From Clarkia xantiana subsp. parviflora (lineage: Eukaryota > Streptophyta > Magnoliopsida > Myrtales > Onagraceae): a stretch of 64,000 nucleotides of DNA. This document shows positions 1 through 10,048 of this stretch, in pieces. Location: contig JAPTYO010000059.1 of assembly GCA_036873135.1 (NCBI GenBank), positions 4,581,066 to 4,645,065 of the forward strand, given 5' to 3'. Every line of letters begins with the position of its first letter. The first letter of the stretch is position 1. The notes below the pieces were generated by a model. That model did not search any database, was not told the DNA's origin, and worked only from the letters and a program-made list of their open reading frames with translations. A program made the position numbers and the translations under genes.

Positions 1-465
1 AACGTGCTGTGGGCTGTTAGAACAACACCCAAGCAATCGACAGGAGAGACTCCGTTTGGCCTTGTTTACGGCACGGAGGCAGTTGCTCCCGTGGAGATAG
101 CGGTGGCGTCCCATCGCAGGAGGTATTATGAGCCTCTGACAAACGAGGAAATGAGACGTCTGGACTTGGACTTGCTCGAAGAGAAAAGATGGAAAGCTGA
201 TGAAGTTCAGGCTCGGATGCGTCTGGCAACAACCAGATATTATAATCGGCGTGTCAAGTCCCGACAATTCTTCGTGGGAGAACTTGTCTGGCGGAGGAAC
301 GAGTTCGTTCATCAAGATCAGATCAACAAGCTATCACCGAAATGGGAGGGACCTTACAAGATTGTAGGGATGCCAGCCCCGAATGCGTACAAGCTAGAAG
401 ACCTTGATGGCAAGACGTTGAAGCATTCTTTCAGTGGCGCACACTTGAAGAAATGTCATGTTTGA
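1..465 (+). CDS. RT-1 integrase, C-terminal part (partial pol)
   Basis: An open frame runs in from the left edge and ends at the TGA at 463-465. It begins in the late catalytic core (LWAVRTTPK, then TPFGLVYGTEAVAPVEI) and continues through the C-terminal integrase region (ELVWRRNEF, SPKWEGPYKIV), ending HLKKCHV. This region follows the DDE core and helps bind DNA. No chromodomain follows, which fits the Tat/Athila side of plant Ty3/gypsy. No stop interrupts this piece. It is a retrotransposon fragment, not a host gene. The methionine at position 4 is internal and not a real start. Confidence 0.85.
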   Translation, partial: NVLWAVRTTPKQSTGETPFGLVYGTEAVAPVEIAVASHRRRYYEPLTNEEMRRLDLDLLEEKRWKADEVQARMRLATTRYYNRRVKSRQFFVGELVWRRNEFVHQDQINKLSPKWEGPYKIVGMPAPNAYKLEDLDGKTLKHSFSGAHLKKCHV

Positions 466-479
466 TCCTAAGTCTCCTT

Positions 480-1135
480 AAGTGGTGCGTGATGTTAAGT
501 CGCCGCGAATGGCGCAAGTTATCTATCGATTGATCCGATGACACGATTAAAAAGCCTTTCGAGGAACGAGTAAGTCGTCTTAAAGGACGCGATAAAAGCC
601 TTACGAGGTACGATTAAAAAGCCTTACGAGGTACGAGTAAGTCGTCCTGAAGGACGCAATAAAAGCCTTCCGAGGTACGAGTAAGACGTCCTGAAGGACG
701 CGATAAAAAGCCTTCCGAGGTACGATAAAAAGCCTTTCGAGGTACGTACAAAAGCCCTACGAGGTATGAGTAAGTCGTCTTTATGATGCAACAAAAAGCC
801 TAGGTATGAATAAAAGCCCTAAGGGGTCCGCGTAAGTCGTCTTTATGATGCAGCAAAAAGCCTTAAAGGGTACGATTAAGTCGTCCGGAATGACGCGATA
901 AAAGCCTTTAGGGGTACGATTAAGTCGTCTGGAATGACGCGATAAAAGCCTTAATGGGTATGATTAAGTCGTCTAGAATGACGCGATAAAAAGCCTTAAA
1001 GGGTGCGAAAAAATCATCTTAAGTGATGTGCAAAATTGCCTTGAACGGCATGGACGAGAAACCTTAAGTGGTGAGGTCCCGAGAAAAACGTCGCGAAGGA
1101 CGTATGAAATCACCTTAAATGGCACAGGCAAGAAA
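480..1135 (+). repeat. RT-1 degenerate tandem repeat after integrase
   Basis: Imperfect units of about 27-60 bp recur here, with the cores AAAAGCCTT, GAGGTACGA and TAAGTCGTC and later GGAATGACGCGATAAAAGCC and CCTTAAGTGG. The right end contains ACCTTAAGTGGT, the complement of the ACCACTTAAGG core of the RT-2 minisatellite. The two arrays are diverged versions of the same region downstream of pol. No reading frame of note. Confidence 0.75.
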
Positions 1136-1352
1136 CCTTAAGTGGTAATAGTCTCCTCGGATTTGGCAACTGTCTTTAGAGCCTCGAGGAATCGTGAGTG
1201 AGGAGCATTGCGATTCAAGAGTTATGCCCAAGATAAAAGCCTCCGATGGTAATATCGGGAGGTCTGAAGATGAAAGCCTTCGATGATGAGGTCGGGAGGT
1301 CTGGAACTGGAAGACACGACAGACTGCAAGTCCCCCATGTCTTGGGGGCAAA
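1136..1352 (+). other. RT-1 3' terminal non-coding region and polypurine tract
   Basis: This stretch matches the corresponding terminal part of RT-2 (2270-2440, opposite strand), for example at the TCGGATTTGGCAA core. It ends in the plus-strand priming site GGGGGCAAA directly before the LTR. The arms AAGACA (1311-1316) and TGTCTT (1338-1343) can pair so that the stem ends exactly at the polypurine tract. Compared with RT-2, the whole antisense gene module is missing between the tandem array and this block. Confidence 0.7.
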
Positions 1353-1555
1353 TGATGGGTTCCGATGTAATCGTTAGCCCCGTTAACAGTCAATAGACGG
1401 CGAGTAAGTCCAGTGGGCCTCGTGAAAGGCCGGGAAGGCCTAGAAGCCCAGTATGAAGAGTCCCGACGAGATCGGTCCCGATATATGAGCTGAGCGCTCC
1501 CGACAAGAAGCCTCTGAGTAGGCCCCGACAATAAAGCCCCGAGGAGGCTGGACCT
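1353..1555 (+). repeat. RT-1 3' LTR, left fragment
   Basis: Begins TGATGGGTT directly after the polypurine tract and is homologous in reverse complement to the end of the RT-2 LTRs. It is broken at 1555 by the RT-2 insertion. The last five bases, GACCT (1551-1555), are the target copy next to RT-2. Confidence 0.85.
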
Positions 1556-2269
1556 TGTTGGATCACGGTGGAACTCCGGTACGGACTTTGACGGCGATCC
1601 TAACTCCTTCGCTCCACGCAATCCTGCAAGAGGGGATAGACCGGGCGGTGACCCAGAATCCCTCTCCGATGCTTAAATGAGTATCTCGTACGGACTGGCA
1701 AGCAGTAATCTCAAGTAAGTATTTCAACGTAAGTGATCTGAGGTGACCTCTTGCCCTTTTATAGGCGAAGAGATACCTCAGTTACCTGGTGAACCGTTGG
1801 GGGTGGTTAGCCCGTATCCCGCGTATCTCGGGTGTGATCCCGCCTATCTAGGCCATGATCTCGCGTATCTCGCCCACGCCCCGCGTATCTCGGCCACGCT
1901 CCGTGTATCTTAACCACGTTCCGCGTATCTCAGCCACGCCCCGCGTATCTCGGCCTTATCCACTAATAACGAGTCCCGACTCCCGTCGGGGACTCCAGAG
2001 TTATCTCGTTGTGTCACCGCTCGGGGCCCCTCGTCATCGTGACAGGGCCTATTGTTCTCAGGGATTCATCATCGGGGCCTACTCAGAGGAATTACGTCGG
2101 GAGCGTTCAGCTCGCTTGTCAGGTCCGACTCTGTCGGGACCTCTCATCCTCGGACCCCTTTTGTCGGGATCCTTTGCCTGGGCTATCTTGGCCTTCGTTT
2201 AGGGCCCACCGGGCCTATTTGTCGTTTCCTCACCGTTAAAGGGCCTAACGGCTGTAGTCGAACCCATCA
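1556..2269 (-). repeat. RT-2 3' LTR
   Basis: The same 714 bp as at 10049-10762, read from the shared TGTTGGATCACGG start to the shared AACCCATCA end, after which the two flanks diverge. It contains an array of about 20-bp units with the core CGCGTATCTCG (about 1815-1955). In the minus sense it has the TATA box TATAAAA near 1757-1763, followed by the conserved GAGAGGG segment and its hairpin. Confidence 0.92.
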
Positions 2270-2311
2270 TTTGCCCCCAAGACATGAGGGACTTTTAGTT
2301 CGTCGTGTCTT
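2270..2311 (-). promoter_or_regulatory. RT-2 polypurine tract with abutting inverted repeat
   Basis: In the minus sense the tract is GGGGGCAAA (2270-2278), directly before the 3' LTR, where plus-strand DNA synthesis is primed. Just upstream, AAGACA (2306-2311) and TGTCTT (2279-2284) can form a 6-bp stem that touches the tract. RT-1 has the same stem at the same place; RT-3, RT-4 and RT-5 have different stems there. Confidence 0.65.
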
Positions 2312-2651
2312 TCAACTCTCGACCTCCCGACGTTGAAGTCGGGGATCTTTCCCTTGGCATAGTCACTCAGTGTGAGTCTTCTCGTTCATGTTTCTTTAAT
2401 GCCTTGTGGATATTTGCCAAATCCGAGAGGACTCCTCGGTTTCCCAGTCATCCAATGTAGTAGATAATGAAGTGATGTCATCAGTACCCGTGCCTGATTC
2501 TCTGCGTCTGCTTTTTCTGAAAAAGTGCTTTTCAGGCTATTTCATCATTGCACCTGCTGCCATTCCGCACGTTTCGTCTCAACGGCCCAGATTAGAACGC
2601 TTCAACTTCGACGATTCAGATTAAAGCGCCCCTACGACTGTCCTCTTCGCC

Positions 2652-2658
2652 TATAAAA
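2652..2658 (+). promoter_or_regulatory. TATA box of the RT-2 antisense gene
   Basis: TATAAAA lies 133 bp upstream of the antisense ATG at 2791, followed by a pyrimidine-rich leader. It is on the strand opposite to RT-2 transcription and outside the LTR, so it would drive an internal antisense transcript. Position and consensus are suggestive; no expression evidence is available here. Confidence 0.5.
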
Positions 2659-2790
2659 TCCTTACCCAGGGTACAGTTTCCTCTTATCGTCTACAAATTT
2701 TCGAAAGCTTTCTACAACTCTTGAGACCTTAGTGTTTTTCCGATCATCTTCCCGGCAACGCCCAGTTCTTTCCTTCAAATTTCAATCGTC

Positions 2791-3191
2791 ATGTCTGGTA
2801 AGGATTTCTTCTTCGTTGCTTGTTCATATTTTCCTTGTTTGCGGCTTTCCGACAATCCCTATGTGCCTTCCTTGCTATTGCTATTTTTTCAGACAGTGGA
2901 TCTAGCTCCGAGGGAAGAAAGCCTTACAACTTCGATTATGTTCTGAACGAAATTTTCAGCACTGCTTATGATGCAGCTCTCCGGGAAGGATGTATCATTT
3001 CCATCAGGGAAGCCGATGCTCAAGGCCGGAAATGCATACCACAAGTTCAGAGTGAAGAGGAGCTACTTCTTCATCGGAAACTCCTCGATCCCATGACCCC
3101 GATAGCCAATCCTCCAACGGCTGACCCTGTGGAGCCTTCTGCCACAGACCTTGCGGACCCTGTTCCCGTTGATGCTGCTAACAAGGATTAG
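2791..3191 (+). CDS. RT-2 antisense short gene (two exons, 101-residue acidic protein)
   Basis: The gene lies between integrase and the 3' LTR, antisense to RT-2. Exon 1 is 2791-2797 (ATGTCTG). The intron is 2798-2892 (95 bp), with donor GTAAGG and a pyrimidine tract ending TTTTTTCAG. Exon 2 is 2893-3191. Splicing keeps the frame and gives 101 residues starting MSDSGSSSEGRK. The protein is hydrophilic, with a middle segment YVLNEIFSTAYDAALREG that may be helical and a Pro/Asp-rich tail. I do not recognise a family. Extra open frames in this position, sometimes antisense, are known in plant Tat-type elements. The frame is open although pol has four stops. A chance ORF is possible, but TATA, leader, ATG, donor, acceptor and phase all agree. 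Confidence 0.6.
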
Positions 3192-3386
3192 GCCTAACTG
3201 CTTATCTTTAGAGTCCTTGTATTCTCCTCTTTTTGTAATCATCAGCCTTCGAGCCCTGTTAATATCAGACTTTCTTAGTTCCGATTCTTTCATTGCACTT
3301 CTCCCAGTGGCTTTACTATACTTTCTTAAGTCAAAGCCTCGACACTTAAGATATTTTCATACATCCCTTAAGACGGTTTACTGACT

Positions 3387-4400
3387 TGCACCACTTAAGG
3401 CGACTTACCATCATGCACCACTTAAGGCGACTTTCCAAGACTTAGAATAAGATCAAGAATCACGCATCACTTAAGGTGGCTTAATCTCGTGCATCACTTA
3501 AGACGACTTAATCTCGTGCATCACTTAAGGCAACTTTTCAACCTGCGCCACTTAAGGCGACTTAATATCGTGCACCACTGAAGGCGACTTTACATCGTGC
3601 ACCACTTAAGGCGACTTTTCAACTTGCGCCACTTAAGGCGACTTAATATCGTGCACCACTGAAGGCGACTTTACATCGTGCTCCACTTAAGGCGACTTTT
3701 TCAACCTGCGCCACTTAAGGCGACTTAATATCGTGCACCACTGAAGGAGACTTTACATCGTGCACCACTTAAGGCGACTTTTTCAACCTGCGCCACTTAA
3801 GGTGACTTAATATCGTGCACCACTGAAGGCGACTTTACATCGTGCACCACTTAAGGCGACTTTTCAACTTGCGCCACTTAAGGCGACTTAATATCGTGCA
3901 CCACTGAAGGCGACTTTACATCGTGCACCACTTAAGGTGACTTTTCAACTTACGCCACTTAAGGCGACTTAATATCGTGCACCACTGAAGGCGACTTTAC
4001 ATCGTACACCACTTAAGGCGACTTTTCAACTTGCGCCACTTAAGGCGACTTAATATCGTGCACCACTGAAGGCGACTTTACATCGTGCACCACTTAAGGC
4101 GACTTTTCAACTTGCGCCACTTAAGGCGACTTAATATCGTGCACCACTGAAGGCGACTTTACATCGTGCACCACTTAAGGCGACTTTTCAACTTGCGCCA
4201 CTTAAGGCGACTTAATATCGTGCACCACTGAAGGCGACTTTACATCGTGCACCACTTAAGGCGACTTTTCAACTTGCGCCACTTAAGGCGACTTAATATC
4301 GTGCACCACTGAAGGCGACTTTACATCGTGCACCACTTAAGGCGACTTTTCAACTTGCGCCACTTAAGGCGACTTAATATCGTGCACCACTGAAGGCGAC
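3387..4400 (-). repeat. RT-2 minisatellite, 81-bp unit made of three 27-bp subunits
   Basis: About 12 units follow the end of integrase. Each 81-bp unit holds three variants of a 27-bp module with the core CCACTTAAGGCGACTT or CCACTGAAGGCGACTT, separated by TTCAACTTGCG, AATATCGTGCA or TACATCGTGCA. The middle copies are nearly identical, pointing to recent unequal exchange. The array overlaps the end of the integrase frame, whose last residues are read from repeat sequence. Confidence 0.9.
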
Positions 4401-7400
4401 TTTACATCGTGCATGGTGTTTCTTCAAGTGTTCGCCACTAAAAGAATGCTTCAATACTCTGCCATCGAGGTCTTCCAATTTGTACGCATTTGGAGCTGGC
4501 ATCCCCACGACCTTATAAGGTCCTTCCCATTTTGGTGACATCTTGTTGATTCGATCCAAAAGGGTAAACTCGTTGCGACCCCAAACCAGCTCCCCGACGA
4601 AGAACTGTTGGGACTTTACTCGCCGATTGTAGTACCTGGCCGTCGCCAAACGCATTCGAGCTTGGACTTCATCGGCTTCCCGCCTCTTCTCTTCGAGTAA
4701 GTCCAAGTCCAGACGTCTCATTTCATCATTCGTCAGAGGCTCGTAATATCTCATCCGATGGGACGCCACAGCTACCTCTACGGGGGCGACAGCCTCCGTG
4801 CCATAAACGAGGCCAAACGGAGTCTCCCCTGTTGATCGTTTGGGTGTCGTTCTAACAGCCCAAAGCACGTTTTGCAGTTCGTTCAGCCACTTGCCCTTCA
4901 AGGCATAGACCCTCTTCTTGAGGCCGTCCATCACGATTTTGTTGGCTGATTCCACCTGACCGTTAGTCTGAGCATGTCGTACGGAAGCTGTCTGATGCTC
5001 GATGTTCAACTCCTCCAGATACTCCCTTACATGAGAGCCTTTAAACGGTGGACCATTGTCGCTGATCACCACCTTAGGAATCCCGTATCTGGACACAATA
5101 TGGGTCCGGAGGAACTTGACGATCTAGTTCCCCGTCGTTCTGGCCAACGCCTTTGCCTCTATCCATTTTGAAAAATAATCGATTGCTACAAGTAAATACT
5201 TACATTGACCTTGTGCTTGTGGAAGAGGTCCCACCAAGTCGATGCCCCATTGCGCGAAAGGCCATGCGCTCTTGATGGATGTCAGATTAGCGGCCGGAGC
5301 CACGATACTCGGGGCGTACCTCTGGCACGCGTCACATGATCGGACCAACGTCGTTGCTTCCTTGCTCATCGTAGGCCAATAATAGCCCAAGTTCAGCACC
5401 TTCCTCATAATGGATCGGGCCCCTTCATGACAAGCCGCGACCCCTTCATGCACCTCCTTCAGGATTCGGTTTGTGTCGGGTTCTGCCACACACTTCAAGT
5501 ACGGAGTCGAGAACCAACCCTTCTTGTATAGCTGATTGTCCAGCATCACGTAATTAGCCGCGATCCGACGTATCCTGTCGGCTGCTACTTTGTCATCGGG
5601 GACTGCCCCCGTAGTCAGGTACGCGACTATCGGGGTCATCCAAGTGGACTCCTCCTCCGGGTTTGCCTCAATGGCACACACCTGCGTTGGGTCGGTGGTA
5701 GATAAGATCACCTTCTCCAAGAAATGCACCTTCCGATTTTCTTCCAAGGGTGCCCCGAGGGCAAATTTGCTCAAGGCGTCCGCCTCTACGTTTTCCTCCC
5801 TCGGGATTGCCTCGATGTCGAAGCTTTTAAAGCTCTCCTTCAGGGCTTGTACCTCGCGTAGGTATTTCTTCATAATCGGACTCCTCGCTTCGTATCGCCT
5901 TTGAACTTGATTCACGATTAAAGCTGCGTCACACTTCACTCTCAAGTGATCAACTCCAGTGCCTTTAGCAATTTTTAGGCCCGTGATAAGTGCTTCATAC
6001 TCCGCTTCGTTGTTTGTGGCCTTGAATGTTAAAGCCAAGGCGTATCGGAGCGGTTCACCTTCACCCGGTGGTATCAACAAAAAACCTGCTCCTGATCCGT
6101 CTGAACTCGAGGAGCCATCCGTGTACATTTCCCAGGTATTTTCCCCGTTTGGCTGTTCTGATTGCTCTACCCTCTCTGGTTGTTCTTCTGTCGGGACCTC
6201 CATGGTTGCCCCCTCTACAGGGCCCGCTTCTTCTAGATCGGGGGCTGTAGATTCTGCTATGAAATCTGCCAATGCCTGGCCTTTGATGGCCGTTCTTGGA
6301 GCAAAGTGTATGCGAAACTCACTAAGCTCTACTGCCCATTTCACTAATCTTCCCGACGCATCCGGTCGGTTCAAAAAATGCTTCAAAGGCTGGTTCGTCA
6401 GCACAGTGATCTCGTGTGCGTGGAAATAAGGCCTTAGCTTCCGAGCAGTAATAATCAACGCAAAGAGGTACTTCTCAACAGCAGGATAATTCAATTCAGA
6501 CTTGGCAAACACCTTGCTTACATAATAGACGGGGACTTGATTACCCTCGACAATCTTTACTAACACAGAGCTAATGGCAAATTAAGAAACAGCCAAGTAA
6601 AGATAGAGCGGCTCGCCTGGAACCGGTTTCGCCAACGGCGGGAGGGTGCGAAGGTGCTGCTTGAGTGCTTGGAATGCTTATTCACACTTGTCGGTCCACT
6701 CAAACTTCTTGTTGGCCCTCAGGACTTCAAAAAATGGCATTGATCGGTCGCTAGCTTTGGACAGGAAGCGATTCATTGCAGCTAGTCGGCCGTTCAGCAC
6801 TTGTACCTCCCGATGGTTTATCGGAGACTGCATCTCCTCAATCGCCCTCAGCTTCTCGGGATTCACCTCAATTCCTCTCTGGCTCACCATAAAGCCCAAA
6901 AATTTTCCTGAGTGGACTCCGAAGGCGCATTTCGTCGGGTTTAAGCGAACCTGATGAAGCCTCATCCGCTCAAACGCCATGGCTAGGTTGTGCACATGAT
7001 CCTCAGCTTGTCGGGACTTCACCAGCATGTCATCCACGTAAGCTTCCATGGTCTCTCCCAGCATATCTCCGAATAACTTATTCACCATGCGCTGATAGGT
7101 TGCCCCGGCATTGATTAACCCGAAAGGCATGACATCGTAGTGATAGATGTCACTGTCTGCATAAAACGCCGTGTGAGGAGCGTCCTCCTTAGCCATCTTG
7201 ATCTGGTTGTAGCCCGAATATGCATCCATGAAGCTCAACAGCTCATGTCCCGATGTGGCATCCACCAGTTGGTCGATTCTCGGGAGCGGGTAACAATCCT
7301 TCGGGCAGGCTTTATTTAGGTCGCGGAAATCCACACACATCCGCCATTTCCCGTTAGTCTTCTTCACCAGCACTGGATTAGCGACCCAAGTATGGAATCA

Positions 7401-9773
7401 GAGTTCTTTAATAAACCCAGCATCGAGCAACCTGCCCACCTCCTGCTGGATCGCGATCTTCTTGTCCGTGCCCATCGGACGCCTTTTCTGTGTGATAGGT
7501 TTGATCGCGGGATCTATCTTCAGCTCGTGTACGATCACATCGGGGCTGATTCCTGGCATATCGCTCGGGGACCAGGTAAACAGCTCCTTGAACTCCTTCA
7601 GCAACTCAATTAATTTTTGGGCCGTCTCCTCAGTCAGAGCAGACCCGATTTTCACCTTCCTCTGAGGTCCGTCGATCTCAATTTCCTTTAGATCTTCTAT
7701 GGGGGCGGGACGCCCAAACTCCTCTCTGGGATCTGTATCTGTCTGGAGGACAGTCATGGCCTCTCGCCTCCTCCTCCGGGTGGCGTTAACATAGCATTTT
7801 CGAGAAGCTACCTGGTCACCCTTGACTTCTCCGACTCCGTGGTCGGTTGGGAACTTCATCTTCTGGTGCACTGTCGAGGCAACTGCCATCAGGGGGTTGA
7901 TAGTGGTTCTCCCGATAATCGCGTTGTAAGTCCCCGCGGAATCAACTACCACGAACTCCACGTTCCTCCTTTCTGATTTCCACCCACTACCAAACTCCAC
8001 TGGTAAGGTGATTACTCCTAGCGGGTAGGAGGTTGAACCAGAGAACCCGACCATCGGGAAGTTTGCCTCCTTCAGATCTTTCTTCGTTTTTCCCATAGCC
8101 TCCAGCGCGTCCATAAATAGAATATCGGAGGCGCTTCCTCCGTCGATCAGAATTCGCTTCATCTCGTACCCATCTACATCCAAGGTTACCACCAAGGCAT
8201 CATCGTGCGGAGTTTCCACTCCTATGAGATCCTCAGATGAAAAGGAGATCACCATTTCTTCTTTCAGGGTCCAGGATCGGGACTTCTTACCCAGTACCAC
8301 CGCCGTAGGGATTCTAGAGGCATAAACCTCTCGAGAGGATGAAGTATCACCTCCAGCAGCAAACCCTCCGTGAATCACATTGATAGTGCCCCGTCTCTCC
8401 TTACGAGCACCGGATGACTCTGGGTCGGTTCTCTTCTTCTTTGGGGACCGATCGCGGGATCGGGAACGGGACTGCGATCGGGACCGAGAGCGGGATCGAC
8501 ACCGCTTATCCCCGACGAACTCCTTGAGCTTTCCCTTCTGGATCAGCTTTTCGATTTCCTTCTTCAGCTCTCGACAATGATTGGTGTCGTGGCCATTCGC
8601 GCGATGGAATCGACAGTAGCGGTCGGTGCGGGATCCCAAAAACTCTCCTTCCTTCTTCGGGGGGTACCTAGAGATACCTTGTCGTTCCATGACCGTTAGT
8701 ACCTCCGCCATGGAGCAGTTGAGAGGAATGTCGAGATCCTCCCGCTTGTCCTTCCTTAAAGGACGCCTATCATCCTTCCGACCAGAGCGTCCTCGATCCC
8801 GACTGCCCTCGGGTTTGCCCTTTGACTTACGATCGTCGAAAGATTTAACCGACTGCTTTCCCTTATTCGACTTCGGGGGCTCCAGCTCTCCAGCGGCTAT
8901 CTTTGACTCCTGGACATCGATTTGCCGCTTCACCCTCTTCTGTAGTGCCTCCATATTCCACACGGCTTTCTCGGCCACGGTGTGCATTAGGTCGGAACCG
9001 TAGGGGGCCGTTAGGTTCCGAATGAATGTACGTATGGTTTCACCCTCCGAGATTTCCTCATCAATCTCCGCCACACTGGCAGTGTACCGCTGGTAATAGT
9101 GTGCCAGCGATTCGTCGGGCCTCTGTACTACCTGGGTCAGGGACCTCACGCTCTTCAGCAAACGCCTACGACCCTGGTACTGCCGAATGAACCGGCCGTG
9201 CATATCTGCCCAACAAGTGATGCAGCCTGGGGGCAGACTAAAGAACCAGGTCAGGGCTCTTTCCCCAAGTGTGTTCGGGAACAGCGTACACACTATATCC
9301 TCATTCGGGGCTCTTCCTAGACACGCCATGAGGTGCTTCTGGACATGACGAACCGGATCTCCTTCGCCATCGTATTCCTTTATCGTGGGGATACCCAACC
9401 CTGGCGGGGCTAGGGTGTCTATGAGTCGAGGAACGAAGGGATGAGTAGATCGATCCCTCAGCTCTGACACCAGCGGCTTCTGCTCTCCCATGCAGATGTT
9501 CACGATCTTTACCACCTGATCGGGGGTGATGGGACCATTCAGGGGAATGGTCCTGTGATGTACTGGTCCTGGCCCATCAACCACGAATCTCTCTGGCTGA
9601 ACGGACACCCTACTCCTGTCCTGGCCTCGGGGCGGAGCCTCCCGTACGTTCCGAACTTCTGCTGGTGGGGGTGCTTCTTCTAACGGGGGCATCTCCTCCT
9701 GCCTCCTCGCAGCATCTCTCCGATCCAAGAGAGCTTCCACAGCTGCCAAAAACATAGGCATGGCTTCTGCCAC
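4374..9773 (-). pseudogene. RT-2 gag-pol (gag, protease, RT, RNase H, integrase), four in-frame stops
   Basis: One frame runs from 9773 down to 4374 with stops at 7398-7400 (TGA), 6678-6680 (TAA), 6582-6584 (TAA) and 5124-5126 (TAG). The first segment (791 residues) holds the Gag core (IKEYDGEGDPVRHVQKHLMA, RFIRQYQGRR), a Cys/His cluster (YCRFHRANGHDTNHC), an Arg-Ser tract and the protease (ILIDGGSASDIL). Next come RT with the YVDD active site (MEAYVDDMLVKS), RNase H (MYTDGSS, NNEAEYEAL, VKCDAALIV, EADALSK) and integrase with a zinc-binding N-terminus (SCDACQ) and the acidic triad in GIDLVGP, ISDNGPPF and GQVESANK. Three stops are explained by a C-to-T change in CGA, CAA or CAG, and the fourth (6582) may be too. 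The product cannot be full length. Confidence 0.9.
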
Positions 9774-10012
9774 AGCTCTGGTCAGGTCCGTAGCTGGGGG
9801 AGCCTCCTGCTCCCTGTTGCCCTGATGCTGAGCGGCAATTTCTTCGGGACCTTCATTATGCCCCCTGTCTGGGAGAGCTCAGCGGCGGGATGATTCTGGT
9901 TTTCCTCCTGCTCTGGTAGTGAATTCAAAGTTGTTGCAGCGGGGTGACGGGAACCACCAGATTGTCCCTGTCTTCTTTGCTTGCCAGCCGCCATTGAAAG
10001 AGTAGAAGGCAT
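9774..10012 (-). pseudogene. RT-2 gag N-terminus, out of frame with the rest
   Basis: The likely Gag start is the ATG at 10012-10010, 18 bases inside the primer binding site. The frame runs through a Gln/Arg/Pro-rich head and stops at 9784-9782. The adjacent frame is open from just upstream of 9861 into the main gag-pol frame, so the break most likely lies in the run of five C (plus strand) at 9861-9865. A one-base loss there would explain it. Real mutation or homopolymer sequencing error cannot be told apart from this sequence. Confidence 0.65.
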
Positions 10013-10029
10013 GTCAGCTTTTTGTTTGA

Positions 10030-10047
10030 TTCCCACAGACGGCGCCA
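10030..10047 (-). promoter_or_regulatory. RT-2 primer binding site
   Basis: In the minus sense TGGCGCCGTCTGTGGGAA starts two bases after the 5' LTR. It is where a tRNA 3' end (complement of TGG) primes minus-strand DNA. The same TGGCGCCGTC start recurs in RT-3, and close variants in RT-4 and RT-5, so the whole group uses one tRNA type. The exact tRNA was not identified. Confidence 0.8.
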
Positions 10048-10048
10048 A

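Noticed and set aside
9..232. Minus-strand frames opposite integrase and gag (here and at 5590-6429, 8380-9003, 18236-20506)
   Set aside because: Shadows of conserved coding sequence on the other strand, without starts, splice sites or motifs.
3387..4400. Regular repeat with spacers, superficially CRISPR-like
   Set aside because: All parts of the unit recur, there are no unique spacers, the genome is a plant, and the array is in the 3' region of a retrotransposon.
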